Assembly (NCBI GenBank): GCA_937904375.1
Contig: CALDIG010000328.1
Location: 1-5,024, forward strand
From: an uncultured Prevotellaceae bacterium
GTDB taxonomy: Bacteria > Bacteroidota > Bacteroidia > Bacteroidales > Muribaculaceae
Reading direction: 5' to 3'
DNA: 5,024 nucleotides
Shown piece after piece: positions 5,022 through 5,024 of the stretch; position 1 is the first letter of the stretch, and each line of letters begins with the position of its first letter. The notes under the pieces are model-generated. The model made no database searches. It saw only the letters and a list, made by a program, of their open reading frames with translations, and was not told the origin of the DNA. Both the position numbers and the translations under genes were made by a program.

Positions 5022-5024
5022 TGT

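Larger units (their letters stand above)
4712..5024. other. Divergent intergenic regulatory region
   Basis: This AT-rich stretch has no supported gene. It contains, from left to right, a leader hairpin, the leftward operon promoter with a palindrome in its spacer, a T-rich centre with short direct repeats, and a rightward promoter whose transcript leaves the window. The two candidate promoters lie about 120 bp apart and point away from each other. The direct repeats are GAATG plus seven T (4846-4857 and 4900-4911) and ACGCATAA (4876-4883 and 4891-4898). Confidence 0.6.

Noticed and set aside
1..5024. CRISPR array, insertion sequence, tRNA or rRNA
   Set aside because: I saw no regularly spaced repeats of the right length, no transposase or terminal inverted repeats, and no cloverleaf or rRNA sequence.

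Overview
The window looks like an accessory locus from a member of the Bacteroidota, probably Bacteroidales. Two intergenic promoters match the TAnnTTTG (-7) plus TTG (-33, 20-nt spacer) pattern of that phylum. None of the four genes has a clear Shine-Dalgarno sequence. Intergenic DNA is strongly AT-rich, while the coding DNA looks close to balanced in GC. A more precise taxon cannot be read from the sequence.

Layout, right to left in the direction of transcription: positions 4712-5024 are an intergenic region with two divergent promoters. The leftward one, at about 4778-4808, carries a 17-bp palindrome exactly inside its spacer, and its leader contains a perfect 9-bp hairpin just before the first gene. 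The rightward one (4931-4961) would start an RNA that runs off the window edge. Four genes then follow head-to-tail on the minus strand: a 135-aa soluble protein (4289-4696), a 914-aa exported multidomain protein (1529-4273), a 163-aa soluble protein (1025-1516) and a 255-aa polytopic membrane protein (221-988). The gaps of 15, 12 and 36 nt, with no room for internal promoters, make this a convincing single operon. An 18-bp imperfect hairpin overlaps the last stop codon, and positions 1-220 hold no gene I can support.

The most interesting point is the composition of the operon. The 135-aa and 163-aa proteins are clear paralogues (20 of 35 residues identical, without gaps, in a core of the form PL[ST]G..FY.VS.EGAIG...LEY..W...PMEP) and bracket the large gene. 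The 914-aa protein combines a signal peptide, a beta-rich domain, two acidic low-complexity linkers, a glycine-zipper hydrophobic segment, a charged coiled coil, further hydrophobic segments and a TolA-like Ala/Lys/Glu-rich helix of about 175 residues. The 255-aa protein also has a glycine-zipper membrane segment. I recognise none of the four as a named family. A reasonable inference is a dedicated envelope-associated assembly: the two glycine-zipper proteins in or across the membrane and the two small paralogues as cytoplasmic partners or adaptors. Its function is not visible from sequence.
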